64,000 nucleotides of DNA from Multifurca ochricompacta. Taxonomy: Eukaryota; Basidiomycota; Agaricomycetes; Russulales; Russulaceae. The DNA lies in the NCBI GenBank assembly GCA_022496185.1, contig WTXG01000080.1:62001-126000 (forward strand). Direction: 5' to 3'. Shown piece after piece: positions 10,395 through 23,218 of the stretch; position 1 is the first letter of the stretch, and each line of letters starts with the position of its first letter. A program made the translations under genes and the position numbers. The notes under the pieces are model-generated. The model saw only the letters and a program-made list of their open reading frames with translations. It ran no database searches and was not told where the DNA came from.

Positions 10395-13300
10395 TCACAT
10401 GCCAGGTGGATTGAAACCAGGCAGAGCGGCCAGTTGCCCAGCTTCCCAGGGTCACCACCAATGCGAACAAACACGCCATGGGATGGGGTCGGGCCATCGA
10501 GAATGAAGAGCTGGTGCCAACCAGGCGGCGAGATCTTCGCGTTTGGCGGAGCGGTGACGGTGCACACGTTACCCGAGCATGAGAATGCGGGGAAGATGGT
10601 ACGACCACCCATGGTATTGCCGTGCGTACTCGAGACCGCTGCGACGAGTGAGACTCGCATGCCAGACGTCTGTCCATGGAATAACTGCACACTGATCTGG
10701 TAATTGCCACCGTAAACCCAGTCCGTGTTCGGCACGGTCACGATGGGCTGTGTGAGGCCGTTGCTTAGGTACGGCGGAATGTATACCTCGATGCGTAGTT
10801 CTCGGGGAACTTGGGCGTTCCATCTGGGTTAGCTGTCTCTGGATCCGACCCAGACACAAGCACGCGACCATCAGGAAGAGCGTCGCCTCGGAGTGGTACA
10901 ATCGAGCGATGGTTGTATTCCGAGGATCGAGATGCGCGAGTTGACAGGTTGAGAGGGGTCGTAAAGCAGCGCAGACAAGTTCGGAAAGTCTGCGAGGCCG
11001 AAGCCAGCGACACCTTGTTGCGCGCCGTTCATGATCATGAATGTGCCGTCGGGGAGTGCGACCATACAAGACATAACACGCTTGGAAGGCTATACACACC
11101 CGATTGTCAGTCAGGGGACAAAGGAGAAAAGGAATAAACCAACCATCCGTTCAATGATCCAGGTTGGGTTGCTAGATTCGGGCTGCGTGTGCACGCAGTT
11201 GTCTAAGGCAATTCCAAAATTGGACCCACCGCAAATCAGTACGGTGATCGGGTCTGTGTAAGGAGCGCTTTGCGGCAGGAGAACTGAAGCGCCTTCCATC
11301 GGATATGTACGGCCAGCGAGGAAACTCGTGACGGAACCAGGGATGTTGGGGAGCACCTTGACAGTATTGAAAGTTACCGGGTCAAGGAGGCGTGCCTCAT
11401 TGTAGTAACCTGTTATCGTGAGTCAGCGAAGAATGAAAAAAAAAATCGAGCGCTTAAGCCGTACCGGCGAAGATGAGACCGCTCGGGAGGATATGAAGGA
11501 ATGGATAGAGGTTGTTGGGGTCTGTCCGAGCGAGCCAGTCGAGGAAGATCTGCGTGCTACCTCCAGGAATGGTTGGCAAAATCTCAAGCGTAGGGTTGGC
11601 CGGGGCATTCGAGCCTGTCTCGCCACCCATAACGAGGACACTGCCATTGGACAAAACAAGCGCGGTGGGGTACCAGCGCCCACTCTGTATAACGAAGGAG
11701 GTTTTTGATGACTAAACGCATACCTTATTATGAATACACGTACCTGGAGATGGAGCGTGTTAGGATCTTCCTCCCAGTCATTGGTTCCGTTGACGCCCGG
11801 GGAACCATCCGGCGCATAAAGCCGGATACCGAACGTCGACGTGAGCGACCAGCCACCAACGTTGAGAATACGTGCAGCCTTATCGGGAAGCACGATTGCA
11901 CCGGAGCAGAACACGTCCGTCTTGACATGCATCTCGCGCCAAGCATGATCAAAGTCGGGGACTAGACTCAAGTCGAGCTCGTATGCGCCAGAGGAGTTGG
12001 TATATTCAGACGTTCCGCCTTTCTCGAGGAAGGAGACCTTGCCATTTATACCGACGGTGGCGAGCAAAGGAGGTACAAGTCCGGGAATAAGGTACTGCAT
12101 TCGTGGCCCTTTAGCACCGCGCGCGCATTTGTCAAGCGTACAGGACGTTGCATACCTCATAGTGGCCGGGATTGGCAGGGGTATTCCAATTGTGCAAATT
12201 GCCATTCCAAAGATAAAGTTGTAGCCTCTGGGCACCTCCACAAAGATGGAGAGGATCACCAGAGCATGCCATAGAGCAGTCAGTTTCCGCGGCAGTTGTT
12301 CCTCCATTGGCCGTGATATCCGCTACATCACCGCACCCTAGGAAAGTCAGAGTTTGCGTAAGTTGAGCTGAACCGTAACGCTCCGGAGTGGTACACTACA
12401 CACAGCATTCATCACCGAACTCCATACCCGCCGCGGGATAGCCAAATGTCGAGCATAGCGAAAGGCAGTTGTCAGCAGTGTTGTTTTGACTGAGGATGAT
12501 CTGATATGGGAAGACGCGAACGGCACCGGGTTCACTATGAATCAAGTGAGCAGCGAGAATGTTAGAAAAGAGTCAACACACGTACGCCAAGCATCGCGAA
12601 TATTGCCAGCTTCCTGGAAGGTTGGTCGTCTGTACGGTAGGCACAGGGAAGGCGGTCACGCTGCCCGTGGAGGTGTAAACAGAGAGTCGATTTGGTCCAC
12701 CGCATGCTTCGCTAAAATCCATAACTCCCAGATCAGCCGCACGGTCAACATGAAGGCGAACGGGACAACTTACGTTTTGTTCCCGCCACAGCCCATGTTG
12801 CAATCACTATTAGGTGCGGTAACGGCACCTTCCACAAGATTGTTTCCACAGACTATTGAGAATGATTAGTCACCGTTTCACTTAGAATGATCAAATGTAT
12901 CATACAGCATTGAACGCCAAATTCCAAACCGGCAAGCGTAAAGTTCTGCCCTGCACATGACGCGACGCAGCTTTCGACAGTCAGATTTTGGTTGTCCGGG
13001 AGCTCATTTTGGAAAACACGCCCGTGCGCATTGTCCCTGGATGTTGTCCCATTTTAGAAAGTCTTCTACTTTGTGCCGAGTTGAGAAAGTAACTTACACC
13101 CAGCAAGCGTTATATGCCCATCCCGTCGGGAGACCAGAGAGAACGGGGAAGACTGGTGACCCGCCGCCACCGCCTCCACCGCCTCCACCAGGATTGATCG
13201 GGGGAAGGTCGGTACCCGTATAGTTGTACACGTTCAAACGGTTCGGGCCGCCACAGAACTCAGAGCTGTTCCCATTACAGGTCATGGAGCAGTCCCCTGG

Positions 13301-14321
13301 AGGTGTCGGCGCGCCACCATTAGCAATGGCAGTGCTGCAGTCTTGAAAAAAAAAAAAAGGGGGAGATTATGAACAAGCCTGGCCAAGCGAGCAGGTACAT
13401 GAAACTTACAGCACTCGGCTGCGTACTCCGCCCCTGCCAGAGGATAGCCCGAGGAGAAGCATGCGTCGGTGCAACTCTGAATGCTGTTGTTAGAAGCACC
13501 ACCGCGGACAGCTGTTGGAACGCCCAGAGTTCTCGTGGCTGGGACATCGCTGATACGCGAAAGGGTTAGCGATCCCCCTTCTGCCAAAAAAGGAAGGTGG
13601 ATGCACCTGTAACATCCTAACGAAACCCAAAGTCCAACGTTTGGCGCAATGATGGGTGGCGGAGGGGGTGTGGCACTGCTCTTATACAGATTGAGGCGAT
13701 TGGCGGCACCGCAGACCTCGGCTGCATTGCCTGTGCACGGAAAGCTACAATCCGAGGAGGTAGCGCTCGTTCCACCGTTAGAGATGACATTTCCACAATC
13801 TTGCATCCAAAAACGTGTGATCAGGGCAACAGAGATAAGAAACCATCAGGCAACATCGAAACGAGAACGTGCACGTACAACACTCTTGGGCATACTCGAC
13901 ACCAGCGTAGATAAAGTTTCGATTGTTGCAGAAATTGACGCAGTTCTCGACAGTCATGTTGGAGGTGTCAGTGAAGGTCGCCGAGGTGAGGGTGCGCGCT
14001 GCCACGCTGTCACTGTTGCAAATCCAAGTTAGAGAGAAACGACTCGGTTTTGCAAAGACGGTGCGATAACTAACGTATAGCACCCGAGGGAAGACCAGCC
14101 TGCAGGAAGGGCGGCATCGCGTTGGTTCAAGGGAAGGTGACGAAAGTGATTGTAGTGAAGACTCCGACGGTGATCCTGAGTGGGGTTTGCGCGTATGAAC
14201 TATCATGGTTATGAAGTGAGCGATTGGGATAAGTTCAACGAAAAGAGTGAATGCGTACAGGCAAAAAGGTGAGTAACGCCGTGAGATGAAAGAGAGTGGG
14301 TAAAAAGAGAATGGAACGCAT
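10395..14321 (-). CDS. Secreted copper radical oxidase (glyoxal-oxidase type) with four WSC domains
   Basis: Extracellular enzyme predicted to oxidise aldehydes or alcohols to acids with release of H2O2; white-rot cro3-5 type architecture. Exon 1 (ATG at 14321) is a textbook signal peptide: MRS, then a Leu/Phe/Thr-rich core ending TFLP. A GT-AG intron (about 14174-14258) joins in phase. Four WSC domains follow (about 14.10-13.68, 13.63-13.22, 13.13-12.65 and 12.62-12.20 kb), each with the Cys pattern and a CGG/A.NRL.xY ending. A Pro-rich and a Gly10 linker separate some of them. The kelch-type catalytic domain shows DVFCSGA (Cys of the Tyr-Cys cofactor), AGRTYPMEG (Tyr), ARLYHSEA (Tyr-His) and GWHQLF (His), i.e. 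all copper-site residues. Three one-base losses disturb the frame at about 10920, 10801 and 10429. With the last one restored the protein would end in a Pro-Gly-rich tail with its stop at 10395. Without it the frame runs to 10277. Confidence 0.85.
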
Positions 14322-14977
14322 CGTGCGCGCCGGGTATGGGGCGAGACAGTAATGAGACGTGTCAGGGAAGTAGCGTTCTTAAAGGACTTTCGAGTCCGGA
14401 ATATTAGGGTGTGTGACATGTATATTAAGTTGATTCATCACGCAGCGTTATTCCATGGCCATGGACCTGCTCCTCTCAAGTACGGATCAGAAAGTAGGGG
14501 GAAGCTACAAACTGGCCAAGGTCCGATGGTTCGCCTTTCAGGGGAAGACAGGGCGAGGCGTCAGCAGAATGGTGATGATACGTTACCGAGTTGCGGGATT
14601 TTGTTAGGTACAAATCTCTTCACGGTTCTCCGCAACTCTGTGAAAGAAAACCCGCAGGGAGGCGGAAAAGCGACTTTCTCTTTCAGGTGACCGGAAGAGT
14701 TAATAGACCGCATGCCACGTACGGTGTGTGATGTAGAAGAATCACGTCAAACATGAGAAAATATCACGATGCGGGTGGAGAGCGGATACAACGGTTAGAT
14801 ATCAGCGATCTGAAAAAGCTTCTGAGAACTGCCATCGTTGCTGGGTAAATAAATGAAAAGTTAGCGCGGAGAGAATGCTTCCTTTCCTTTTTTCTTTTGT
14901 TTTCAGATGAGTGAGCGCCAGCGAGTGATGGTCAGATGTTGAACGACAAAGCGAGAATGGAGACGAAGAGTAAAGGA

Positions 14978-15024
14978 AGTGTAAGTGTAAGTGTAAGTGT
15001 AAGTGTAAATGTAAATGTAAGTAA
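14978..15024. repeat. GTAAGT/GTAAAT tandem hexamer repeat
   Basis: Imperfect tandem hexamers of GTAAGT changing to GTAAAT, visible directly in the sequence upstream of the oxidase gene. Confidence 0.8.
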
Positions 15025-15968
15025 GTTGTCGGTCACGTCGCGCGGGAAGTTCGGAGCTAAAAATCCCGGGGCGGACCGGGTGAATCCACGTGAGAGAATG
15101 AGCACGAGCACGAGCACGAGGAGTCGGTTGTGTCGGTTGTGTCAGTTGTGTATGTCGAGGACGTGCGGATGACGGACTGGAGTTTCTCTAGCCACCGTAA
15201 TACCACTACCATCGCCACCACCACCACCACATTTCTCGCAGAAATTTCGCCGTTACTCCGGGAGGAGACTCTGACAAGACAGAGCCTTACTCCTGATCCT
15301 CTTTCCTGCCCTGGTTCCTGCCAAAAAGTTTGCAAGGTTAGGAAGTTGAATCAATCATAATTATAAATTTGATTACGGCCGGTACCTTTGGAAGCGCATG
15401 GTTCCTTTTCCTCCTGTCATCCCTCCTGTCCTCCTCGGCGTTAATTGATCTGTACTGGGCCCCGGAGCTGCCACTGACGTCATGATCCTCTCGTTAGTAG
15501 GTCTCGTCTCGCTTTCTGAGTATATTATGGGATTATGGATTATGGACATATGGAGAAACCAACCAAAAGTATTAATCAAATACCGATGATCAAATACAAC
15601 GCCCATTCGACATGTATCCAGAGTCTTCTTGACAGCCAGGCCAAAAATATAATATTTTAGGGTAGGGCATAACTTGCTCCTTACCGAGTGAGTGTCGCTC
15701 TTTCCGAATAATGATTCAGTCAGACATCAATAGTACCGTTCTAGCTCGATATGTGAGTATGTTCCTTATTGACCCTCAATATTAACGGTCAGCATCGGTG
15801 AGTCAACGCCTTCCAGCGACCCTGCACGGTGAGTGAGAGATTGGAGGAGGTGGTGACTGTGGTATCTCGATAGATCACGTGATCGAACCATCTTATTAGA
15901 AGGAAGTAATAAATTTATTAGATCCGATCGCCCCTTCCTCGGATCGGATTTCCGAGACAATAACGAGA

Positions 15969-16050
15969 GAGACGGAGGCGGAGGCAGAGGCAGAGGCAGG
16001 GGCAGAGGCAGGGGCAGAGGCAGAGGCAAAGGCAGGGGCAGGCAGAAGGT
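15969..16050. repeat. GAGGCA/GGGGCA minisatellite
   Basis: About twelve 6-bp units, mostly GAGGCA with some GGGGCA, form a purine-rich strand. No gene overlaps it. Confidence 0.8.
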
Positions 16051-19000
16051 AGAGGCAGCATATCCATACAGCAATTCCGGTCGTTCCTCTGCAGGTCATA
16101 ATAAAAGTGGGTTTTACGATACGACAATTCATTTTGTCACTTATCCTCATCTTGTCCTCACCTTTTTTTCTAGCATGGAACTGTCTCGCTTGTTTGTTTT
16201 TTCTAGACGCCACATGTCCCGGCTCCGGCTTGAAGGGGGGAATCCCCCCCCCCCCAAGCGCCCCATTCCGATATCCCCATCAACCCCCATCTAACCAGTC
16301 TCAGTCAGTCCAAAAAGAACAAAAAAAAAAAAAAGGGAGGAGCACAAGGCTCTCAGACAGAACCGCTCTCTCCGGCCGTCCGTGTTTGTCATGTGGGTGA
16401 CTGAGTGCCTTGGTACCCATTGTTGCCAGCTGGGTGGTGCTATCTCCTTTCTGAAGCGGCTTCTCTATCCTCCCGTACATACATAACTTACATGCGGCAA
16501 CTGATAGGCGGCCAATTTTCTTTTTGGGGATATACGCAAGGACACCAGCGTCTTGGTCCTTCTCTGCCTTCTTCCTTTCTCGCCCCTCCCTCTCCCTCTC
16601 CTTCTCGCAAAGGGACGGGTCGTATAGTCCGACGCTCGACCTGAAAATAGACCCTTTCTCATGGTTGACACAAACCCCCTTGGTTAAACTGATTATGGTG
16701 TGTATATCTTTAGAACTGAGAACAACGTACTGGAACGGTTATCGTATCCGGCAGAAATATGTAGGGGAAAGGCCGTCACCCTTCGCAGCTCTCACTGCCT
16801 TACTTTCCTTTGTGGGTGACGCCGCTGGGGCCACTAATCACCACAAGTTTGATCTCGGAAGCTCCAAGCTTGGAAGTGTTTCCAGCATCTTTGCCCAGTT
16901 TTTTTTTCTCAGGCATGGTCTACGCTCCGTGGGGTTGCAGCATCTCCCAACTTCTATCAATTGCCTTGCCTTTGTCTGTGAACAACAACCGTTCCATGAT
17001 ACCATTCCCAAGGTGTTTTTTTTTTTAATATCACACAAATCACCCGTGTTTTTATCGAGCATCCTTCACACTCTGCACACTGTTTTTCACCCCACCCACT
17101 CATGTTCTGGCATAGAAACTTCGTTTTCAAAGGACGGACGAACGGTTGACTCTGGGAGGGGGGGGGGGGGGAGTTAATATTACGGCTTGGGTTGAAATGA
17201 AATGAAATGAAAGAACAAGAAGACATTTTATTTGGCGCCCTAACACGTGGCAAGGTGCCAAAGTGCTGGCCGGGTTGTTCCAAAGTTTGGATTTGGATTT
17301 TGGTTGGGTTGGGTACACCCGGTAGAGCGCGCCCATCCTCCCGCCCTCCCGCCCCTCGTACGCGCCCTCGTTCCCCCTAGCTCACGTTGGGGGTGGTGCT
17401 TCACGAAGCCCATTCTATTGGCCCCACTCCACCGTACTCCGTTGAAGGCGGAACAACTGAAAGTAGACTTTCTTTCCCCGCGGGAACAACTACCAGACAT
17501 TGTGTGTGTGTGTGCCGGAATAGGACGGAGGTGGCTGGCTTGACCTCTCACCCCATCCGTTCCCACATCCGGTTCGCAGGTGGTCCTCGTGGGGTACTAC
17601 TATATCCTTCGCAGTCGAGTAAGGCGCCCCGTCCGAATCACGCGGTTCTCCTTTCCACGGCGCGCGAGCGTAAAGGGGCAAACCTTGTTACATGAAGCAA
17701 ATTGTGGACAACGACAACGAGCCTTAGTCGAATTGTACCATCGCCATCACGCAAAACTATCGCTCAAGAACTTCGATACGGGTTCGTGTGTTCGCATGTG
17801 ACACACTTAGCTTGTCGATTATCCTCCCCCAAGAAGAGGGGCACGCATGGGTTCAACGGAAAGACCCGTTCAATCTCACTCAACCCTAACCTCAAAAATG
17901 GGAAACACAGAAGGGCAAAAGATAAAAAAGAACAAGAGGAACCTTCGAAAAGTATCTGCACTTTCCAGTAATGTGGAGTTAAAGAAGTTAAAGCGACAAA
18001 CTTCTTAGAATCGATGGCAGCCACTGGCAACGGTCCCCGTTTCGGTGAGTCGAAAAGCGGGAGGCAGTGGAATCGAATCGGATGGATATGGATTACACAA
18101 TCTATCACTCTTCGCTACTACTACTTCCACCACCACCACCGCCGCCACCACCACCACCATCAGCATTACCCGAAAAACCAAGAGCAGCAGTAGTACCCTC
18201 ATGGAATCATGGATTTGAACTCCACTGATAACCAACACCTAACAACACTAGAACCCCTCAATCATGATATTAAGGCGCTCCGCATCTCGTATAATCAATT
18301 CAGCGTAACCTCACCATGCACACACACGTCGCATGTTAGTGGAGGCGTTGAAGCGAAGGCGATGACAAACGAGGGGAGGGGGGGTGGTTTCGTTCCACAT
18401 TGTGTATGACAGGATCACGCGAAAACAATCCATTCAAAATTTATTTTTAATTTTGCCCCCCAACACAAAGATCGAGCAATTACCCCGGAGGGAATGACGA
18501 TAGGGAATAGTAGACACCCGGTCGCAATATGAATCATGACGGAAGGCAAATTGACTTTTTATTGGAGATGAAAAAATAGAAAAAAAAATTGCAGAGAGAG
18601 ATGCACGGAATATGGTGGGTGGTATGCATGGAAGGTCGTCGTCGTCGTCGTTTGCGAGGCGCGACTCTCCGGAGATATCCGCATATCATGTGAGGTTTGG
18701 CCGGCCCGATTCACTTGCTTGCCACCCTAAAGTCCCTGCCCTTCTTTCTTTCCTTCCCTCTCGAGATCTCTTCGCTCTTTAAGTCCTCAGGCAGATCACG
18801 ATCAAAAGTAGAAGAGAGAAGCTACTACACCCTCTCTCTCTCTCTCACACACACACACCGCACTGAACTGAAGAACGGCATCCATGTCGGGCGCGCATCA
18901 AGGGTTCCTAAAATCATGGCGAAGCAACCATAAAAAATAAGAAAAACCTGTCTGCAGCAGAGACGTCTTGGAAATACCCCTTGTGCCCACATGCCCCGGG

Positions 19001-20774
19001 GTCGGGATCGAAAATGAACCCGAGCCGCCCCCAGAGTAGCTGACATTTTCTTCCTCCCCCCCGCGCAGGATAAGTTGGCCGAGGTAAAAAAAAAAAAAAA
19101 GGAATAATTAATCATAAAATCCAACATACTAAATTGAAGCTGGCTCACTTTCACACGAATGCATCAGGAATAAAAAAATATTTAAATCACAAAAAAAGTC
19201 ACCCTTAGCCATTGCCATAGCCATACCCTTGGCCATCCCTTAACCGGTGCTCCTTAAATCCGCTTGGATCAAAACATCTCCTTCGAATAAAGGGATAGGA
19301 TAAAAGGATTGTCCGATTTTATGAAGTGTGTGTGTAGGGAAACAATAATTACCCTTTAAGCATACCTCGTTCTGCCTTTGACCGGTTTTGGTTTGATGGG
19401 TTGGCTGATTTGATGAATGGACGATGAAGCCAAGGTCAGGTCAAGCCTCTCTCCCCTTCATTGATTATTGATCAATCCATCCAGCGAGAGCGCACCATAG
19501 AAGAGGCGGAAATAAAACACCGAAGAACCGAATCGAAACGCCCCAACCGCCAACATTCCCGAAATAATTCCATGGCGTGATGTTTGTTGGTTGTACTTGG
19601 GAAGAGAAAGGGGGGGAAGACTGCTGCTTGCCCACCCCCACCCCCCCCCTCAACGAAACAAACTCGAAACCAACCAACCAATTATCATCATTGTATATTC
19701 TTTCTTTCCTAACATTTTTCATTTTATTATTATTATTTATTTTCAAAAGTAGTGAGGCGAGTATGGCACCCTTGGCTCTGTACTGTACTTGTACTTTAGG
19801 TATATATGTGAGTGGTCCGAGCGGCCCGCTAGGGTATTAAGGCCCAAGTATCATCTATCATTTAACTATCATTTAACTATCTCTTTGACTCGTTAGGGTT
19901 TTACGTTCCCCCCCCCTTTGTGATAATAATGAGGGCATTAATTAGTGTAAAAAAGCAAGTCGTTGTCTTTCTTTTTTTTTTGGGTGCGGGTGTGCCTACA
20001 TGCCATACCCAGTTGACAAGTAGAAATCAAGTTTTTGAAGTGGGCGGCGGCTTCCCCTCCCTGTCGTTAATTTCCACAACGTCTTAATTGGAACAGCAAA
20101 ACAATCAGAAAAATAAAAAAAAATAAAAAACAAGACAGTATTAGACAGATGGGAAGTTCAACTGAGTCAGGTACTTTGTTTTGTTTTTGCCAAGAGCCAA
20201 GAGCCAAGAGCCCAAGGCGATCGTTATATAATAATACCGCCCATGCTTTTTGCGAGTCTCTGCGGTCTTTGGTCGGTGCCGCTTGACATTTGAAAAAAAA
20301 AAAGAAAAAAACAAGGAAAAGGGAATGGAATGCAGGTGTCGTTCTTCACATAACAAAAAAGGCACCCTAGTATAAGTATGTATATATGTGTGTGTTGTAT
20401 GTGTTGTGTTTTAAAAATTCTAGAGTACCGAAAAAAAAAAAAAGAAAAAAATTAGGAGACGGTGGCTGTACATCCAAGCCCAAAAAGAATCAAAAGAGAC
20501 GACGACGACGACGACGATGATGGTGATGATGATGATGATGATGATGATGATGACGATGATGATGCATACGAAGAGAAATCCAAAAAATATAAAATAAAAC
20601 GACCGAACCGAGAAGAGAAAGAGAGAAAGCAATAAACAAAGCATACGGTTGGAGGTGAAAACGCACAAGTACAATAAAGCACGGTATAGAGAAGAACATG
20701 AACGAACCAACAAAAAAAAACAGGCACCACCACCAAAAAGAACCCACCCACACCCCCCCTTCTTCTTGTCTTGT

Positions 20775-22633
20775 CTACGAAGTCAAGCTGTCTTCACTCT
20801 CTTCTCCCGCCTTGATATGCGACTCGACCCCTGACGCGACCGTGCTCGCACTGACAGGTGACGTAGGAGATCCGGTCTGGGCCGATGGCGGATAGCTAGC
20901 CCCCGTATGATATGGTGGCCAATACGACGGATATCCGGGAGGTGGGTAGTATTGGTAATATCCCTGCTGACCCGGTGTCTGCATTGCCATAGGAGAACCC
21001 TCCCCTCCAGGCGGCGGGGGCACATGGGCTGAAGGAGAGGCGTATGCGTGATAGGGAGCCATGGCCTGTGACGACATCTGAGCGGGTAATGGTGAGCCAG
21101 GAGGGCCAGTCGACTGAATGGCCCCCGGAGGAAGGGATCCAGGAGGTGGAAACATCGTCCCTGGCGGATACACGCTCGACGGCGCGGGCATGGAAAAGCC
21201 GAGTGGGTACGGGTAAGCAGGGGCCAGTCCATAGGTGGCAGCATAATGCGCGTGCTGCAGCATAGCCATATTGGGATCGGCGAACCCTGTTGGCACTGGC
21301 GCATACGAAGAATTGGTATCCGTGGGCGAGGTCGGGGCGCTCGCGCTTGCAATGGAGTTCCTCGATTTACGCTTGTTCTTTGTGGGCGCATAAGGGTCGT
21401 ACCGCTTATTACGCTTACCCGCATTCGCAGGGCTTGCAGCGAGGGCTGGACCCGGACCCACTTCCATAGGTTCACTGAGCAACGGCATGCCGACCGCCAG
21501 GGCCGAGTTGAGCACATGCGGTGAAGGTTCGACATCGTCCGCCTCCCCACGATACCGCGGAACCCCATCCACGCCAATTTCGACTTTGGGCGGATTCCGG
21601 AAATGGGTTTTCTCCAAGTACTCCGGACTGATGTCAAGAGAGGCGAGTTCGGGATAAGATGAAGCAGCACGAAGTCGGCCCTGCTCGACGTCTTCAATCT
21701 TGTAATATGATATAAGATGTTGCGAAACACCACTGATGGTCAACGAAAAAGTCTATGTAGACATGTCAGCTTCCCCAAAATAAAGTATGACACCGGAGCA
21801 AGGAGAGAAAAATTAAAATAAAATAAAAACGTCAACAAGAAAGGAGCGTTCCGCGGCTGAGCGCCTCGAACGGTGTGTAAACTTTCTCTCGAGTCAGTCC
21901 CAAGACCGCCTCCTTTACGTCAAGTCAGGAATCACCGGACTGGGCTTTCAAGGACATCTGACGTCCTGTGGTCTGGACTCGTGACGTTGGTATAGTCCAG
22001 CGAGGGGGAGGGGGGGGGGGTGATGTGACCCCCACGATGTTATGGGGTATGCGCAATAGTGCGGCCCGTGGCGAGTGGGTGACAGGGAGCATTTTTCAAA
22101 AAAATAAAATAAAAATAAAAACGCACCTTTTTCATCATACCACCTGCCTTGAATTTGTAACTGTTCGTCAGGCTACCGACCAGGCTCCGCTCGCGCTGCC
22201 TGTCAATCCCTAACCGAGTCGTCTCCCCGCGCGGGCGGCTGAGCGTCTGGCCTTCAGCCTTCGTAATGTCTCCACTGACCTGATCTCCTTGCTCAGCTTC
22301 ATTACGAGTGCCCCTATGACCCGCGCCACGTTTTTCGGTCTCGCGGTAGAGGAGAAAGTTTCCGAGTATCCTACTGGGACTCCAAAAAAATCCATCTGTC
22401 CAACGTTTGATCCCACTTTCGTCTTCATCAAAGACAAAGACGGAGCCTGAGGTAATCATCTTGCGTTCGGAGTCGACGAGGCGCCGAGTGACGCGTGGGA
22501 TCAATCCGCGGCGTGCAGCTTCGAGGATAAGGAGAGCGTCACCGGTGGTCTCTATCCAACCCGACCAAGGTGGCTCTGTCCATGTCGCAGAGGAACCTTG
22601 ACCGTTGCTATGGGTGTCGGGAGGTGATGACAT
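20775..22633 (-). CDS. WOPR-domain transcription regulator (Gti1/Pac2 family)
   Basis: DNA-binding regulator of the Wor1/Ryp1/Sge1/Pac2 family, which controls morphology, development and virulence programmes in other fungi. The ATG at 22633 gives MSSPPDTH. WOPRa is seen as GWIETTGDALLILEAARRG, PRVTRRL, SGSVFVFDEDESGIKRWTDG and WSPSRILGNFLLYRE. WOPRb begins with ERSLVGSLTNSYKFKAGGMMKK. A 370-nt intron (about 21752-22126), long for this window, splits it, and the second exon resumes TFSLTISGVSQHLISYY. The C-terminal half is Pro/Tyr/Ser/Gly-rich and low complexity, typical of activation regions in this family, with a short basic patch KNKRKSR. No frame break seen. The target genes cannot be read from the sequence. 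Confidence 0.9.
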
Positions 22634-23218
22634 GGAGTCGTAAAATGCTACATTGCGAGCAGATGGGGTGTGGTAAAAGATGATGTAGGATTGTAAAAGA
22701 GTAGAAATAAGAGATGACGAGTTAGATAGTTATAGGAAAGTTGATCAGCCACCAATCAAAAGTAAAGTTTGAAGAGAACAAAGTTGGCTCACCGAGCAGG
22801 AAGATTTACGGGTGGAGGGCGAAATGACTGAGAGCCTATTTAGGATTCAACACCCGCTGACTCCGCAACTGACAGCACTTTGGAGGGTGAGCACCGGGTT
22901 AATTCTGATACTTGCTAATGCACTAGACGAGCACAATTAAGGCAGGGATAGTCAGGTCGTTAATTGAAGCAAGGACGACGAGGTTGTTGAATGTGTTGTT
23001 CGCTGTGGCTGAAATGGTCAGAACGAGTGTCTGGCCGATTTGCCTTTTCAGGAAATCCCTTTTAATTATCCGAATATTCTCAGACTTTCGAGTTTTTTAT
23101 TTATTTTTTATTTCTCTCTCTCCTCTCTCCTCACAAAAATCATCATAAATAGATACGTGCAAATGAAACAAACAACAATTTATAGATCACAAGTAACAAC
23201 AACAACAAAAAAATGTCG
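22634..23218. other. Promoter region of the WOPR gene
   Basis: About 585 bp between the SAC3 3' end and the WOPR start. No coding region seen. TTTTTATTTATTTTTTATT-type T-rich stretches occur near 23095-23115. Confidence 0.35.

Larger units (their letters stand above)
14322..20774. other. Long interval with no supported gene; simple repeats
   Basis: About 6.4 kb lie upstream of the oxidase and downstream of the WOPR gene. I see simple repeats but no conserved protein: (GTAAGT)n at 14978-15024; a GAGGCA/GGGGCA minisatellite at 15969-16050; poly-G and poly-A runs at about 16246, 16321, 17158 and 19087; CCACCACC at about 18126-18160; and (GAC)n/(GAT)n at 20503-20565. The longest open frame (16524-17177) is T-rich and family-less. 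Long UTRs or a non-coding RNA are possible. Confidence 0.45.

Noticed and set aside
16524..17177. 217-codon open frame on the plus strand
   Set aside because: T-rich, Ser/Phe/Leu-rich translation with no motif; looks like chance in low-complexity DNA.
20490..20753. His/Arg- or Ser-run open frames
   Set aside because: Translations of the (GAT)n/(GAC)n microsatellite in the 3' region of the WOPR gene.
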